Shown here: piece by piece, positions 7,170-15,703 of the stretch
Position numbering within the stretch: the first letter of the stretch is position 1
Layout of the letters: each line of letters begins with the position of its first letter
NCBI GenBank assembly: GCA_004525335.1
Contig: SPCL01000027.1
Location: 1-18,990 of the forward strand
Source: Thermodesulfobacteriales bacterium
Lineage (GTDB): Bacteria; Desulfobacterota_D; UBA1144; Nemesobacterales; UBA2774
Reading direction: 5' to 3'
DNA: 18,990 bases
Translations under genes and position numbers: made by a program
The notes under the pieces: model-generated
Databases searched by the model: none
What the model was told of the DNA's origin: nothing
Seen by the model: the letters and a program-made list of their open reading frames with translations, nothing else

Positions 7170-8961
7170 ACTGTTTATTGTAACCGTGATACTGGGACTG
7201 GCTTTCTTGGTCCTAGGTTCAAGGCTTTGGTACCTACAGGTACTAAAGGGAGAGGAGTTTGCAAAATTCTCCCTGGAAAACCATATTAGGGTTGAAAGGA
7301 TTCCGGCGCCTAGAGGAAGAATACTCGACAGGTATGGAAAGGAATTAGTTATAAACAGGACATCTTTTGATATTTATGTAATACCCAAGGATGTTAAAGA
7401 TGTTCCCTATTTAAGCGTCTCCCTTTCTCAAATTTTAAACCTGGATACCGGACAGATTGAAAAAGACATAAATTCAGCATTAAAAAAGAAAAGTTTTAAA
7501 CCCCTCTTAATTACTAAAGATATTAACCGCGATCAGTTGGCTTATCTTGAAGCAAGGAGAAGCTCACTGCCTGGAGTCATAATTGAAATAAATAATCTTA
7601 GGCAATATCCGCACGGCGTTTTGGGGGCCTCTTTCCTAGGATATATAGGTAAGGTAAGTGTCGCTGAGCTTGAAAATAACTCCAAGGTAAATAGTAATGA
7701 TCTAGTTGGGAAAACAGGGGTTGAAAAAGGATGGGAAAGCTCACTAAGGGGCGATGACGGATATAAGCAAAAAGTAACGGATGCTTTGGGTAGAGAAGTG
7801 GAATCTAATTTGTTTCAGGAAGACCTTCAGAACAAGAAGAGTCTACCGGGTAACGATGTCCTGTTAACAATAGATATTGAGCTTCAACGGGCAGCTGAAG
7901 AAGTGCTCGGAAACGAAGCCGGAGCAATAGTTGCAGTGGATGTGAATACCGGCGAAGTCCTGGCGCTTGCCAGTAACCCTTCTTTTGACCCGGCAGATTT
8001 CATAAAGGGAATAGATTCAAAGACCTGGTCTAATCTTGTTAATGACCAATCCTCACCCCTACTCAATCGAGCTACACAAGGCCTTTATGCTCCGGGGTCT
8101 GTTTTTAAAATGGTACCAAGTGTTGCAGCGCTCAATGAGGGTTTTATTAATGAGGAAGAGTCTGTTTATTGCCCGGGATATTATAAGTCCGGCAATAGTA
8201 CCTTTAGGTGCTGGAAAAGGGGAGGGCACGGTTGGGTGAATCTGAGAAGCGCTATTGTTAAGTCTTGTGATGTCTATTTCTATAAGATTGCAGAAAAGAT
8301 GGGAATAAATAATCTGAGTAAGTATATGACTGCTTTTGGATACGGATCTATAACAGATTTAGGTATTGAAGAGAGAGCCGGGATATCTCCAAGCAGGGAG
8401 TGGAAGCAGAAACGCTTTAATAAACCTTGGTATAAAGGAGAAACAATCGTTTCTGCTATTGGTCAGGGGTATGTAAGTGTAACGCCGCTTCAGGTCACAA
8501 TGATGACAGCCGCTGTGGCAAATAACGGGAAATTATTAAAGCCTGCTCTTGTTAAAGAGATAGTTTCTTATGATAGGGAAGAGAAGTTTAAGCATGCCCC
8601 AATAGTAAGTGGCAATATCCCTGTTCAAAAGAGAATGCTTGACTTAGTGAAAGACGCAATGGTAGGGGTTGTAAATGACCCGGGAGGGACTGGAAGTGGC
8701 GCACGACTAAAAGATATGACAGTTGCCGGAAAAACCGGGACTGCGCAGGTCGTATCTTTAGATAACAGAAGCGATAAGAAAAAACACATGGACCACGCGT
8801 GGTTTACTTCTTATGCTCCTGCGGAAGCTCCTGAAATAGCGGTAACTGTTTTGATTGAACATGGTGGGAGTGGCGGTGCAGTAGCTGCGCCTATTGCTAA
8901 AAAGATTCTTGAGGTTTATAAAAAGCTAAAAGAACAAAGAGAAGCCGATGATAATGTTTGA
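7150..8961 (+). CDS. mrdA: Penicillin-binding protein 2 (elongasome transpeptidase)
   Basis: Class B PBP that cross-links new peptidoglycan during cell elongation, partnered with RodA. The 603-aa protein has an N-terminal transmembrane anchor (about 8-24), the pedestal motif APRGRILDRYG after it, and a C-terminal transpeptidase domain. Catalytic motifs: SVFK with nucleophile Ser317 and Lys320, SCD with Ser372 (the SxD variant usual in PBP2), and KTG at 528-530 followed by TAQV. All are intact. The start overlaps the mreD end by 20 bases and has an AGGATAA sequence just upstream. The end overlaps rodA by 14 bases. Beta-lactam target by family knowledge. Confidence 0.96.
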   Translation: MQDFRNRLFIVTVILGLAFLVLGSRLWYLQVLKGEEFAKFSLENHIRVERIPAPRGRILDRYGKELVINRTSFDIYVIPKDVKDVPYLSVSLSQILNLDTGQIEKDINSALKKKSFKPLLITKDINRDQLAYLEARRSSLPGVIIEINNLRQYPHGVLGASFLGYIGKVSVAELENNSKVNSNDLVGKTGVEKGWESSLRGDDGYKQKVTDALGREVESNLFQEDLQNKKSLPGNDVLLTIDIELQRAAEEVLGNEAGAIVAVDVNTGEVLALASNPSFDPADFIKGIDSKTWSNLVNDQSSPLLNRATQGLYAPGSVFKMVPSVAALNEGFINEEESVYCPGYYKSGNSTFRCWKRGGHGWVNLRSAIVKSCDVYFYKIAEKMGINNLSKYMTAFGYGSITDLGIEERAGISPSREWKQKRFNKPWYKGETIVSAIGQGYVSVTPLQVTMMTAAVANNGKLLKPALVKEIVSYDREEKFKHAPIVSGNIPVQKRMLDLVKDAMVGVVNDPGGTGSGARLKDMTVAGKTGTAQVVSLDNRSDKKKHMDHAWFTSYAPAEAPEIAVTVLIEHGGSGGAVAAPIAKKILEVYKKLKEQREADDNV

Positions 8962-10072
8962 TAGAAGGCTCATTAAAAATTTTGGTTGGTTTCTTTTCTT
9001 AATGACTCTAGCTTTTTCTGCTATATCCCTTTTGAACTTATATAGCGCTTCTTATGAAACGGGTCTTGTTTCTTTTAAGAAACAGTTTGTGTGGGTAGGT
9101 ATAGGCATTGTTACTCTAGCTTTTGTGTCGTTCTTAAATTGTAAACTCCTTAATCGATATGCAATCTATATCTACGGGTTCTCATTGTTACTCTTACTGT
9201 TCGTACTAGTATTTGGTAAAGAGGTAGCAGGCTCAAAGAGCTGGATTGATATTGCATCAATCGCCACAATACAGCCTTCAGAACTAGTAAAGATTGCCGT
9301 AATTATTATTTTAGCTAAGTTCTATGACGACGATTATCAGGCTACTCCCTACGGGTTCCTCGATCTTATAAAACCGGTAATATTGATTGCAATACCGTTT
9401 ATCCTTGTAATGCTGCAACCGGATTTGGGCACTGCTGTAACTATATTATTAATTGCGGGGAGTATGGTTCTTTTTATGGGTGTAAAAAAGTGGTCAGTTG
9501 CATTTATTTTAATAGTAGTTCTGGGGGTATCTTTTTATTCCTGGCACTATTCTCTAAAACCTTATCAGAAAGATAGAATAAGAACATTTATCAATCCTTC
9601 GAGTGATCCCCTAAACGCTGGATACAATTCAATTCAGTCTCAAATAGCCATCGGCTCAGGTGGTGTAACAGGTAAGGGGCTAAGATCGGGCTCACAGACC
9701 CAACTTCGTTTTATTCCTGCTCAGCAGACTGATTTTGCTTTTTCTGTTTTAGCCGAAGAGTGGGGGTTTTTGGGCAGTATCTTTGTTCTGCTTCTTTACT
9801 TTACAATAATTCTTTGGATGCTCGATGCCTCAAGCCGAGCGAAAGACAAATTCTCTATGCTTGTCTGCTTTGGTGTAGCTGCAATGTTTTTCTGGCATGT
9901 AGTGGTTAATGTGGGGATGGTAATAGGTCTTCTTCCGGTTGCGGGAGTGCCGCTCTTGATCTTTAGCTACGGCGGATCCTCTACTTTGACTGCAATGATT
10001 GGTATCGGAATAGTGCTTGGCATAAGAATGAGAAAGTTCCCGATGCAGGGTGAGGCTATTGATCTTGGTTAG
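8948..10072 (+). CDS. rodA: Peptidoglycan glycosyltransferase RodA (SEDS family)
   Basis: Polytopic SEDS glycosyltransferase that polymerises lipid II in the elongasome together with PBP2. The 374 aa hold about ten hydrophobic segments. Family landmarks seen: GSKSWID with Trp99, QPSELVK with Glu112, QPDLGTA, then QQTDFAFSVLAEEWGF with Asp262 (the catalytic-loop aspartate, coinciding with Asp262 in the E. coli numbering I recall), and the C-terminal PLLIFSYGGSS signature. RodA rather than FtsW is chosen because of the mre/mrdA context. The ATG overlaps the mrdA end by 14 bases; an in-frame ATG one codon downstream (ATAATG: 8948 reads M-I-M) is an alternative start. The 3' end overlaps the convergent peptidase gene by 17 bases. 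Confidence 0.96.
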   Translation: MIMFDRRLIKNFGWFLFLMTLAFSAISLLNLYSASYETGLVSFKKQFVWVGIGIVTLAFVSFLNCKLLNRYAIYIYGFSLLLLLFVLVFGKEVAGSKSWIDIASIATIQPSELVKIAVIIILAKFYDDDYQATPYGFLDLIKPVILIAIPFILVMLQPDLGTAVTILLIAGSMVLFMGVKKWSVAFILIVVLGVSFYSWHYSLKPYQKDRIRTFINPSSDPLNAGYNSIQSQIAIGSGGVTGKGLRSGSQTQLRFIPAQQTDFAFSVLAEEWGFLGSIFVLLLYFTIILWMLDASSRAKDKFSMLVCFGVAAMFFWHVVVNVGMVIGLLPVAGVPLLIFSYGGSSTLTAMIGIGIVLGIRMRKFPMQGEAIDLG

Positions 10073-11042
10073 CTTTATTTACACTTAGTTCTTTTGAACA
10101 TGGAATACCGCCTAAACTTCTAGACTGCTCAACTGCTCTTATTATTGCCTTTTGTGTGAGCTCGGCTGCTATAATTCCTACCAAGTTTACATCCTCTTTC
10201 CTCTCTCCAACTGAAACTGATATGACCATATCCCCGTCTTGAACCGTGTGCACCGGGGAGATAACTTTTGCAAGCCCGGTTTGTGCAATGTTTGAAATTC
10301 TTAGTAGCTCAGATTTTGAAAAATCAGCGTTTGTCGCTACTACTGCCAGAGTGGTGTTTTGATAACTATCCGCCCTTCTTATTATTCCCTTCTTAAATAA
10401 ATTAACAGTGCCGGGAAATTCTTTCCCATGTTCACTGTTTCTTACTCCGGCTATTATCTCTCCATTTTCAGGTGAAACTATATCGCCAAAAGCATTTACC
10501 ACTACAAACACTGCCACTGTTGCACCACTTTTTAATTTGTAGCTCTGTGTCCCGATGCCTCCTTTTGTAGCTTGCTTTACACCCATTAACTTTCCAATAG
10601 TTGCTCCCGTGCCGACTCCTATTGATCCTTCTTCAAACAGAGTCGACTTGGCTGAAAGACAAGCCTCAAATCCCATTTTTGCATCAGGTCTTATCTTCCC
10701 GTTTCCGATTCCCAAATCAAAAATTACGGCTGTTGGGACTGAAGGCACTACAAGTCCATGGCCTACCTCAAGCCCTATATTTCTTTCTTCCAAAAATCTC
10801 ACAACACCGCTCGATGCATCAAGGCCGTACCCGCTTCCGCCGGTTAAAAGAATTGCATGAATTTTCCCAAATGTATTATGTGCAAGAAGCGAGTCGATTT
10901 GCCTAGTGCTCGTTCCACCACCCCTAAGATCTACAGCCGCAATAACCGGATTTTCAAATAGCAGCACACTGCAACCCGTAATCGCCTCAAAATCTGAAGA
11001 GTGGCCTACTTTTATACCTTCAATGTCAACAATTGATCCCAT
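10056..11042 (-). CDS. P1/S58 family peptidase (DmpA-like aminopeptidase)
   Basis: Predicted N-terminal-nucleophile aminopeptidase of the DmpA/BapA class, which self-cleaves into two chains and removes N-terminal residues (some members act on D-residues or beta-peptides). Seen: the N-terminal IEGIKVGHSSDFEAITGCSV, the RGGGTSTRQID block, the LTGGSGYGLDASSGV motif, GVGTGATIGK, GGIGTQSYKL, and the NTTLAVVATNA block. In this family the last block contains the autoprocessing site; here cleavage would fall near Asn229-Thr230, with Thr in place of the Ser of DmpA (inferred by alignment from memory). 328 aa is full length. No signal peptide is evident. It stands alone on the minus strand between the rod and oxidase operons. 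No Shine-Dalgarno precedes the ATG; a promoter lies so close that the message may be leaderless. Substrate unknown. Confidence 0.88.
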   Translation of the reverse strand: MGSIVDIEGIKVGHSSDFEAITGCSVLLFENPVIAAVDLRGGGTSTRQIDSLLAHNTFGKIHAILLTGGSGYGLDASSGVVRFLEERNIGLEVGHGLVVPSVPTAVIFDLGIGNGKIRPDAKMGFEACLSAKSTLFEEGSIGVGTGATIGKLMGVKQATKGGIGTQSYKLKSGATVAVFVVVNAFGDIVSPENGEIIAGVRNSEHGKEFPGTVNLFKKGIIRRADSYQNTTLAVVATNADFSKSELLRISNIAQTGLAKVISPVHTVQDGDMVISVSVGERKEDVNLVGIIAAELTQKAIIRAVEQSRSLGGIPCSKELSVNKANQDQ

Positions 11043-11050
11043 CTTGTACT

Positions 11051-11079
11051 ATTCTAATTTTAATATCACCGATTTTCAA
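11051..11079 (-). promoter_or_regulatory. Promoter of the P1 peptidase gene, probably leaderless
   Basis: On the minus strand TTGAAA (11074-11079) is followed after 17 bp by TAGAAT (11051-11056); each box matches 5/6 of the sigma-70 consensus. Only 8 bp separate the -10 from the ATG at 11042, so transcription should begin at or within a base or two of the start codon. Confidence 0.6.
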
Positions 11080-11110
11080 ATTAGCACTGTTTTAAGAGAG
11101 ACGCTGATAC

Positions 11111-11138
11111 TTGACAGGATACAGGAATCAGCTAGAAT
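11111..11138 (+). promoter_or_regulatory. Candidate sigma-70 promoter for the sco-cox-cta operon
   Basis: A consensus TTGACA (11111-11116), a 16-bp spacer, and TAGAAT (11133-11138, 5/6). Initiation near 11145 would give a leader of about 185 nt before sco. A second, weaker pair lies nearer the gene: TTGTAT at 11276-11281, 16 bp, TATAAA at 11298-11303. Confidence 0.5.
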
Positions 11139-11329
11139 CATCCTCGTTTTAAGGTTATTAGGGGTTAAATATCTAAGTTTTAATAACTCACTAATATTTA
11201 AGTATTATAGCCTTTACTCACCCCAATAATATGCGTTAAAGTAAGAATATTGATTATTCTAGCGGATGTGTGCTTTTGTATTGTGAGTAAATAACAATAT
11301 AAATTATCTCAGTTGTCCGTATTAAAAAC

Positions 11330-12133
11330 ATGAAAAAAGTGAACTTAATATCTTCTATTGTTCTAGTCTTGATACTCTTTTCCTCAGAGTTTGGCATAGC
11401 CATTACTGATTCTAGGGACCTAAAGGATATTGGTATTGATGAAAAGTTAGGCGACACTCTTCCAGACGATATCACCATCATAGATGAAAATAATAACCCT
11501 GTACTTTTTAAAGATTTACTATCAAGTGATACCCCCACAGTTTTAAATCTCGTTTATTATAGTTGCCCCAGGCTATGTAACTTTGCTACGGACGGCCTGC
11601 TTCAAGTTGTTAACGAAACACTCTCACTTGAGATAGGTAAAGATTACAAGTTGCTTACTGTGAGTTTTGATCCTGCAGATTCTTCTGAGTTAGCAGCAAC
11701 TAAAGCGCTTAAGTATCGCAGTAGGGTCAAGACAGGGAAACAAACTCAAGATAGTTGGCCGTTTTTTACAAGTGATCAGGAAAATATAGAAAAATTAACC
11801 CAATCAGTAGGTTTTAAATACAAAATAGATGGTAATGAGTTCGCTCATGCTTCAGCTTTAATTGTGCTTACACCACAAGGGCGCATTTCCAGGTATCTTC
11901 ATGGTATCCAGCATGTGCCTAATGATTTTAGGCTTTCATTACTCGAAGCTTCAAAAGGAGAGATAGGAACTTCCAAACTGCTAAATAGTGTGTTGTTATT
12001 TTGCTATGGGTTTGACCCTGTTGGAAAGAAATATGCCCTTAAAGCATTGAATATTGTTAAAGCTGGGGGATTAATTACATTGTTATCCTTGTGTGTCGGG
12101 TTAACATACTTTTGGAGAAGAGAGAGAAGGTAG
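11330..12133 (+). CDS. SCO1/SenC family copper chaperone
   Basis: Membrane-anchored thioredoxin-fold protein that delivers copper to the CuA site of cytochrome oxidase subunit II. Seen: an N-terminal hydrophobic segment/signal (about residues 4-24), the copper-binding CPRLC (Cys79, Cys83) within VYYSCPRLCNFA, and the conserved histidine His173 in FAHASALIVLTPQGRISRYLHG. All three ligands are present. Unusually placed is a second transmembrane segment at the C-terminus (about 243-262) ending in WRRERR, as in longer SCO proteins encoded next to caa3 oxidases; so the copper domain would be held by both ends. 267 aa. No clear Shine-Dalgarno is seen before the ATG. It is 38 bp upstream of coxB and is surely part of the oxidase operon. 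Confidence 0.93.
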   Translation: MKKVNLISSIVLVLILFSSEFGIAITDSRDLKDIGIDEKLGDTLPDDITIIDENNNPVLFKDLLSSDTPTVLNLVYYSCPRLCNFATDGLLQVVNETLSLEIGKDYKLLTVSFDPADSSELAATKALKYRSRVKTGKQTQDSWPFFTSDQENIEKLTQSVGFKYKIDGNEFAHASALIVLTPQGRISRYLHGIQHVPNDFRLSLLEASKGEIGTSKLLNSVLLFCYGFDPVGKKYALKALNIVKAGGLITLLSLCVGLTYFWRRERR

Positions 12134-12171
12134 AACCTGATGAATAGATATGGAGGTTTAAAAGACAACAG

Positions 12172-13110
12172 ATGACTTGGATTCCAGAGGCGGCATCAAA
12201 TCTCGCAGGCAAAGTAGACGGAGTTCTTCTAGTAATAACTCTTATATCCATATTCTTCTTTGTTCTGATATCTGCACTTTTAATTTATTTTGCAGTCAAA
12301 TATAGAAGAAGAAGGGAAGATGAAGAAACCCCTTATATCACAGGTAGTGAACCCTTAGAAATACTATGGACCGTAATACCCTCTATTTTGCTTATACTTC
12401 TCTTTGTTTATGGATTTGTAGTATACAAAGAAATGAGAACTCCACCGAAAGATTCTGTTGACATAACTGTCACCGGTAAGCAGTGGCTCTGGACTTTCGA
12501 CTATTATAATGGCAAAAAAACACTTAACGAGCTGTATGTCAGGCAAAACATACCTGTTAGAATGATAATGAGAGCTGATGATGTTTTACATAGCTTCTTT
12601 ATTCCGGCATTTAGAGTAAAACAAGATCTTTTGCCGGGAAGATATACGCAATTATGGTTTACTCCTACAAAAATAGGGACTTATGATATCTTTTGCGCAG
12701 AATATTGCGGCACAGGACACTCTGCTATGCTAGGAAAAGTAGTGGTACTTAGCCCGGAGGCCTATGATATTTGGGAAAAGGGGATTGGTGTTGATGACGG
12801 CGCAGCTGTTGCCTCATTGCCGCCTGCTGAGTTAGGAGAAAAAATTTATAAAGAAAAGGGCTGCAATGCGTGTCACAGTATTGACGGCAGTATTGTAATA
12901 GGTCCATCCTTTAAAGGGCTTTATGGCCGAACCGGTGTACTTGAAGACGGTTCTAGCTATACGGCTGATGAAAATTATATTATGAGATCAATCTTGGAAC
13001 CTCAAGAAGAAATGGTTCAGGGGTTTCAACCCGTAATGCCTTCTTTTAAAGGGATACTAAGCGAAGACGATATTACGGCAGTAATTGCATACATGAAGAC
13101 ATTAAAATAA
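12172..13110 (+). CDS. coxB: Cytochrome c oxidase subunit II with fused cytochrome c domain (caa3 type)
   Basis: Carries the binuclear CuA centre that accepts electrons, plus a covalently fused c-type heme domain, so electrons can enter from a membrane-bound or periplasmic donor. Seen in order: two transmembrane helices (about 18-43 and 62-84), the QWLWTFDY aromatic motif, CuA ligands His140, Cys175, Cys179, His183 and Met186 (CAEYCGTGHSAM), then a C-terminal cytochrome c with CNACH (Cys231, Cys234, His235) and a likely axial Met289 in QPVMPSF. All ligands are intact. The N-terminus lacks a lipobox. GGAGG at 12152-12156 is 15 nt from the ATG, a little far, but no in-frame alternative start is closer. 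Cytochrome c maturation genes must lie elsewhere. Confidence 0.96.
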   Translation: MTWIPEAASNLAGKVDGVLLVITLISIFFFVLISALLIYFAVKYRRRREDEETPYITGSEPLEILWTVIPSILLILLFVYGFVVYKEMRTPPKDSVDITVTGKQWLWTFDYYNGKKTLNELYVRQNIPVRMIMRADDVLHSFFIPAFRVKQDLLPGRYTQLWFTPTKIGTYDIFCAEYCGTGHSAMLGKVVVLSPEAYDIWEKGIGVDDGAAVASLPPAELGEKIYKEKGCNACHSIDGSIVIGPSFKGLYGRTGVLEDGSSYTADENYIMRSILEPQEEMVQGFQPVMPSFKGILSEDDITAVIAYMKTLK

Positions 13111-13139
13111 GGTTTTAATAATTTAGGAGGAAATAATCA

Positions 13140-14753
13140 ATGGCAAATCATACTATTGCCACAAATGTATATGTCTCGTTTTTAGATAAAAAGGGGTTTC
13201 TTTCCTGGTTTCTAACAACAGACCATAAACGAATTGGAATTCTTTATCTGATTTCAATATCCTTATTCTTCCTAATAGCGGGGACTATCGCTTTATTAAT
13301 GAGGTTTGAGCTCCTGACCCCGGCTTCGGATTTTGTAAGTCCTCATACTTACAATGTTCTCTTTACTCTGCACGGCTCGTTAATGGTATTTTTCTTCATT
13401 GTTCCCGGGCTTGCGGCGAGTTTCGGCAACTTCCTCATACCCCTCATGATTGGTGCTCCTGATGTATCCTTCCCTAAACTTAATTTAGCGAGTTATTGGA
13501 TATATTTACTGGGGACAATTATCATGTTGTTTGCTCTTTTACAGCCGGCGGATACTGGATGGACGTTCTATACGCCTTACAGTGCGAATACTGACGCTGA
13601 TGTGATCTTAATTACGCTTGGTGTTTTTGTATTAGGATTCTCTTCAATCCTTACGGGGTTGAACTTTATCGTTACTATCCACAAGATGAGAGCGCCTGGT
13701 ATGACATGGCACCGTTTGCCGCTTTTTATCTGGGCATCTTACGCCACAGCAATACTTCAGCTCCTAGCTACCCCTGTTGTTGGTATAACGCTTCTTCTCT
13801 TAATTGCTGAAAGAAGCCTTGGAGTAGGGTTCTTTGATCCTGCAAAAGGGGGAGACCCGGTATTATTTCAGAACTTCTTCTGGTTTTACTCTCACCCTGC
13901 TGTGTACATTATGATTATTCCTGCAATGGGCGTGATTTCAGAAATAATTCCTGTTTTTTCGCGTAAACCAATTTTTGGTTACAAAGCTATTGCTTATTCA
14001 AGTCTTGGTATTGCGTTTATCAGCTTCTTAGTCTGGGCGCATCATATGTTTACAAGTGGTATCTCAGAAGTTGCTGCTACCATTTTCTCATTCTTAACAT
14101 TTCTAGTTGCAATACCTACAGCTATTAAAGTTTTTAATTGGATTGCAACACTTTACAAAGGTTCAATTGAGCTTCATTCAGCTATGCTATATGCCCTCGG
14201 ATTTATATTCTTATTCACTATTGGGGGTCTTACCGGTGTTTTCTTAGGAGCATTAGCTGCGGATATTCATCTTCATGATACTTATTTCATAGTTGCCCAT
14301 ATGCACTATGTTATGATTGGGGGAACAGTGATGGGGTTCTTTGGAGCCTTACATTTCTGGTATCCAAAATGGTTTGGCAAAATGTTTAACGAATCAGTAG
14401 CCAAACTTGCGTGGTTTCTTATTTTCGTTGGTTTTAACGTTACCTTTTTCCCTCAATTCTTTCTTGGGGTTCAAGGGATGCCAAGAAGATACGCAACTTA
14501 TCCTGAGGAGTTCCAATCCCTTATGTCGCTATCGACTTATGGCTCCTGGATTTTGGGGCTTGGTATTCTTATCATGACAGTAAATCTTTTAAAAGGACTT
14601 TTTAGTGGGGAAAAGGCGCCTCAAAACCCATATGGTTCATTATCTTTAGAATGGCAGGTACCTTCACCACCACCGCTTGAAAACTTTGAAGAAATCCCTC
14701 ATGTGACAGATTGGAGTTACGGTTACGGTAAAAAGAAAGAGGTGGATGCTTAA
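13140..14753 (+). CDS. coxA: Cytochrome c oxidase subunit I, A2-type (YSHPAV)
   Basis: Catalytic subunit of a heme-copper oxygen reductase that reduces O2 to water and pumps protons; about 12 transmembrane helices, 537 aa. Metal ligands seen: low-spin heme a by His78 and His389, CuB by His252, His301 and His302, and heme a3 by His387 in HDTYFIVAHMHYV. Tyr256, four residues after His252, is the Tyr that cross-links to the CuB histidine. Helix VI reads FYSHPAVYI rather than GHPEVYI: the D-channel glutamate is replaced by Ala254, and Tyr250-Ser251 precede the histidine. By published classification of heme-copper oxidases this is the A2 subtype, known from the Rhodothermus marinus caa3 enzyme. 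A strong AGGAGG sits 8-9 nt before the ATG. It overlaps coxC by up to 8 bases. Confidence 0.97.
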   Translation: MANHTIATNVYVSFLDKKGFLSWFLTTDHKRIGILYLISISLFFLIAGTIALLMRFELLTPASDFVSPHTYNVLFTLHGSLMVFFFIVPGLAASFGNFLIPLMIGAPDVSFPKLNLASYWIYLLGTIIMLFALLQPADTGWTFYTPYSANTDADVILITLGVFVLGFSSILTGLNFIVTIHKMRAPGMTWHRLPLFIWASYATAILQLLATPVVGITLLLLIAERSLGVGFFDPAKGGDPVLFQNFFWFYSHPAVYIMIIPAMGVISEIIPVFSRKPIFGYKAIAYSSLGIAFISFLVWAHHMFTSGISEVAATIFSFLTFLVAIPTAIKVFNWIATLYKGSIELHSAMLYALGFIFLFTIGGLTGVFLGALAADIHLHDTYFIVAHMHYVMIGGTVMGFFGALHFWYPKWFGKMFNESVAKLAWFLIFVGFNVTFFPQFFLGVQGMPRRYATYPEEFQSLMSLSTYGSWILGLGILIMTVNLLKGLFSGEKAPQNPYGSLSLEWQVPSPPPLENFEEIPHVTDWSYGYGKKKEVDA

Positions 14754-15366
14754 AATGGAGAAGGCAAACATGGAAGAATCTCACGGTCATATTCATCATA
14801 TGGACCCCGAAGTCGAATATAGTTCCTCAAAGCTGGGTATGTGGCTTTTTCTGGGAACTGAAATAATGCTCTTTGGCGGGCTTTTTGCTGCTTATGCAAT
14901 TTTCAGAGCTAAGTACCCGGAAATGTTTTTGGAATCTCACCAGGAACTTAACCGTGAAATGGGGGCCATAAACACGTGTATATTAATTTTTAGTAGTTTG
15001 ACTATGGCGATAGCGGTAACTGCCATACAAAAAGGAAAGAGGAAGATGGCGGGATTATTTATTCTTGTCACCATAATATGCGGGTTAGGGTTTGGAGTAG
15101 TTAAGTATTTTGAATACAGTGCTAAGTTTGCGCATCACATTTACCCCGACACAAATATATTCTTCTCGCTTTACTTTATGATGACAGGTCTCCATATGAT
15201 TCACGTCTTTATAGGACTTGTCGTTCTTGGCGTGATAATGGTTTTAACATTCAAGGGTAAATTTAATGAGAAGTATAGCACACCCGTGGAAATGGGCGGA
15301 TTGTATTGGCATTTGGTGGATTTAATCTGGATATATCTTTTCCCATTACTTTATTTGGTTGGCTAA
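14746..15366 (+). CDS. coxC: Cytochrome c oxidase subunit III
   Basis: Accessory integral subunit that stabilises subunit I and its proton uptake path. The 206 aa show five hydrophobic helices, the short form that lacks the first two helices of mitochondrial-type subunit III. The conserved glutamate in LGTEIMLFGG and the C-terminal GLYWHLVDLIWIYLFP signature are present. The start is ambiguous: ATGs in frame at 14746, 14755 and 14770. AGGTGG at 14740-14745 favours 14755, and GGAG at 14757-14760 could serve 14770. The coordinates given use the first. The N-terminal HGHIHH stretch is histidine-rich, a small oddity that could bind metal. It lies between coxA and coxD in the operon. Confidence 0.94.
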   Translation: MLKMEKANMEESHGHIHHMDPEVEYSSSKLGMWLFLGTEIMLFGGLFAAYAIFRAKYPEMFLESHQELNREMGAINTCILIFSSLTMAIAVTAIQKGKRKMAGLFILVTIICGLGFGVVKYFEYSAKFAHHIYPDTNIFFSLYFMMTGLHMIHVFIGLVVLGVIMVLTFKGKFNEKYSTPVEMGGLYWHLVDLIWIYLFPLLYLVG

Positions 15367-15382
15367 AGGGAGGCAGAAATAA

Positions 15383-15697
15383 ATGAGCGAACATACACAT
15401 AGCGAAGCACGCCATATAACGGGTTATAAAACATACTTTATAGTGTGGGTACTTCTTATGATACTCACAGCCACTACTGTATACGTGTCTTATCTAGATT
15501 TTGGAACATTAAACATTGTAATTGCTATGGTTGTAGCATCTATAAAAGCAGTTGCGGTAGCGCTTTTCTTTATGCACTTAAAATTTGAGGACTCAATTAC
15601 TTGGCTATTTGCTCTTTTCCCATTAGTACTGCTATTTCTGTTAATTGGTATGACCATTCTTGACACTTTTACAAGATTTTTTCCTATAGCCGGTTAA
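15383..15697 (+). CDS. coxD: Cytochrome c oxidase subunit IV (CoxD/CtaF-like)
   Basis: Small membrane subunit of caa3/aa3 oxidases. The 104 aa contain three hydrophobic helices after a polar, His-containing N-terminus. The conserved core is VASIKAVAVALFFMHLKFE between helices two and three, diagnostic of prokaryotic subunit IV. GGGAGG lies a suitable distance before the ATG. It follows coxC by 16 bp and precedes ctaA by 6 bp. Confidence 0.92.
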   Translation: MSEHTHSEARHITGYKTYFIVWVLLMILTATTVYVSYLDFGTLNIVIAMVVASIKAVAVALFFMHLKFEDSITWLFALFPLVLLFLLIGMTILDTFTRFFPIAG

Positions 15698-15703
15698 TTA
15701 TTT

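Noticed and set aside
10555..10906. Plus-strand open frames within the P1 peptidase gene
   Set aside because: They are antisense shadows of a well-conserved gene with clear family motifs and have no ribosome binding sites.
13706..13722. Sigma-54-like string TGGCACCGTTTGCC inside coxA
   Set aside because: The GG and GC are only 10 bp apart instead of 12, and the site is deep in a coding sequence.
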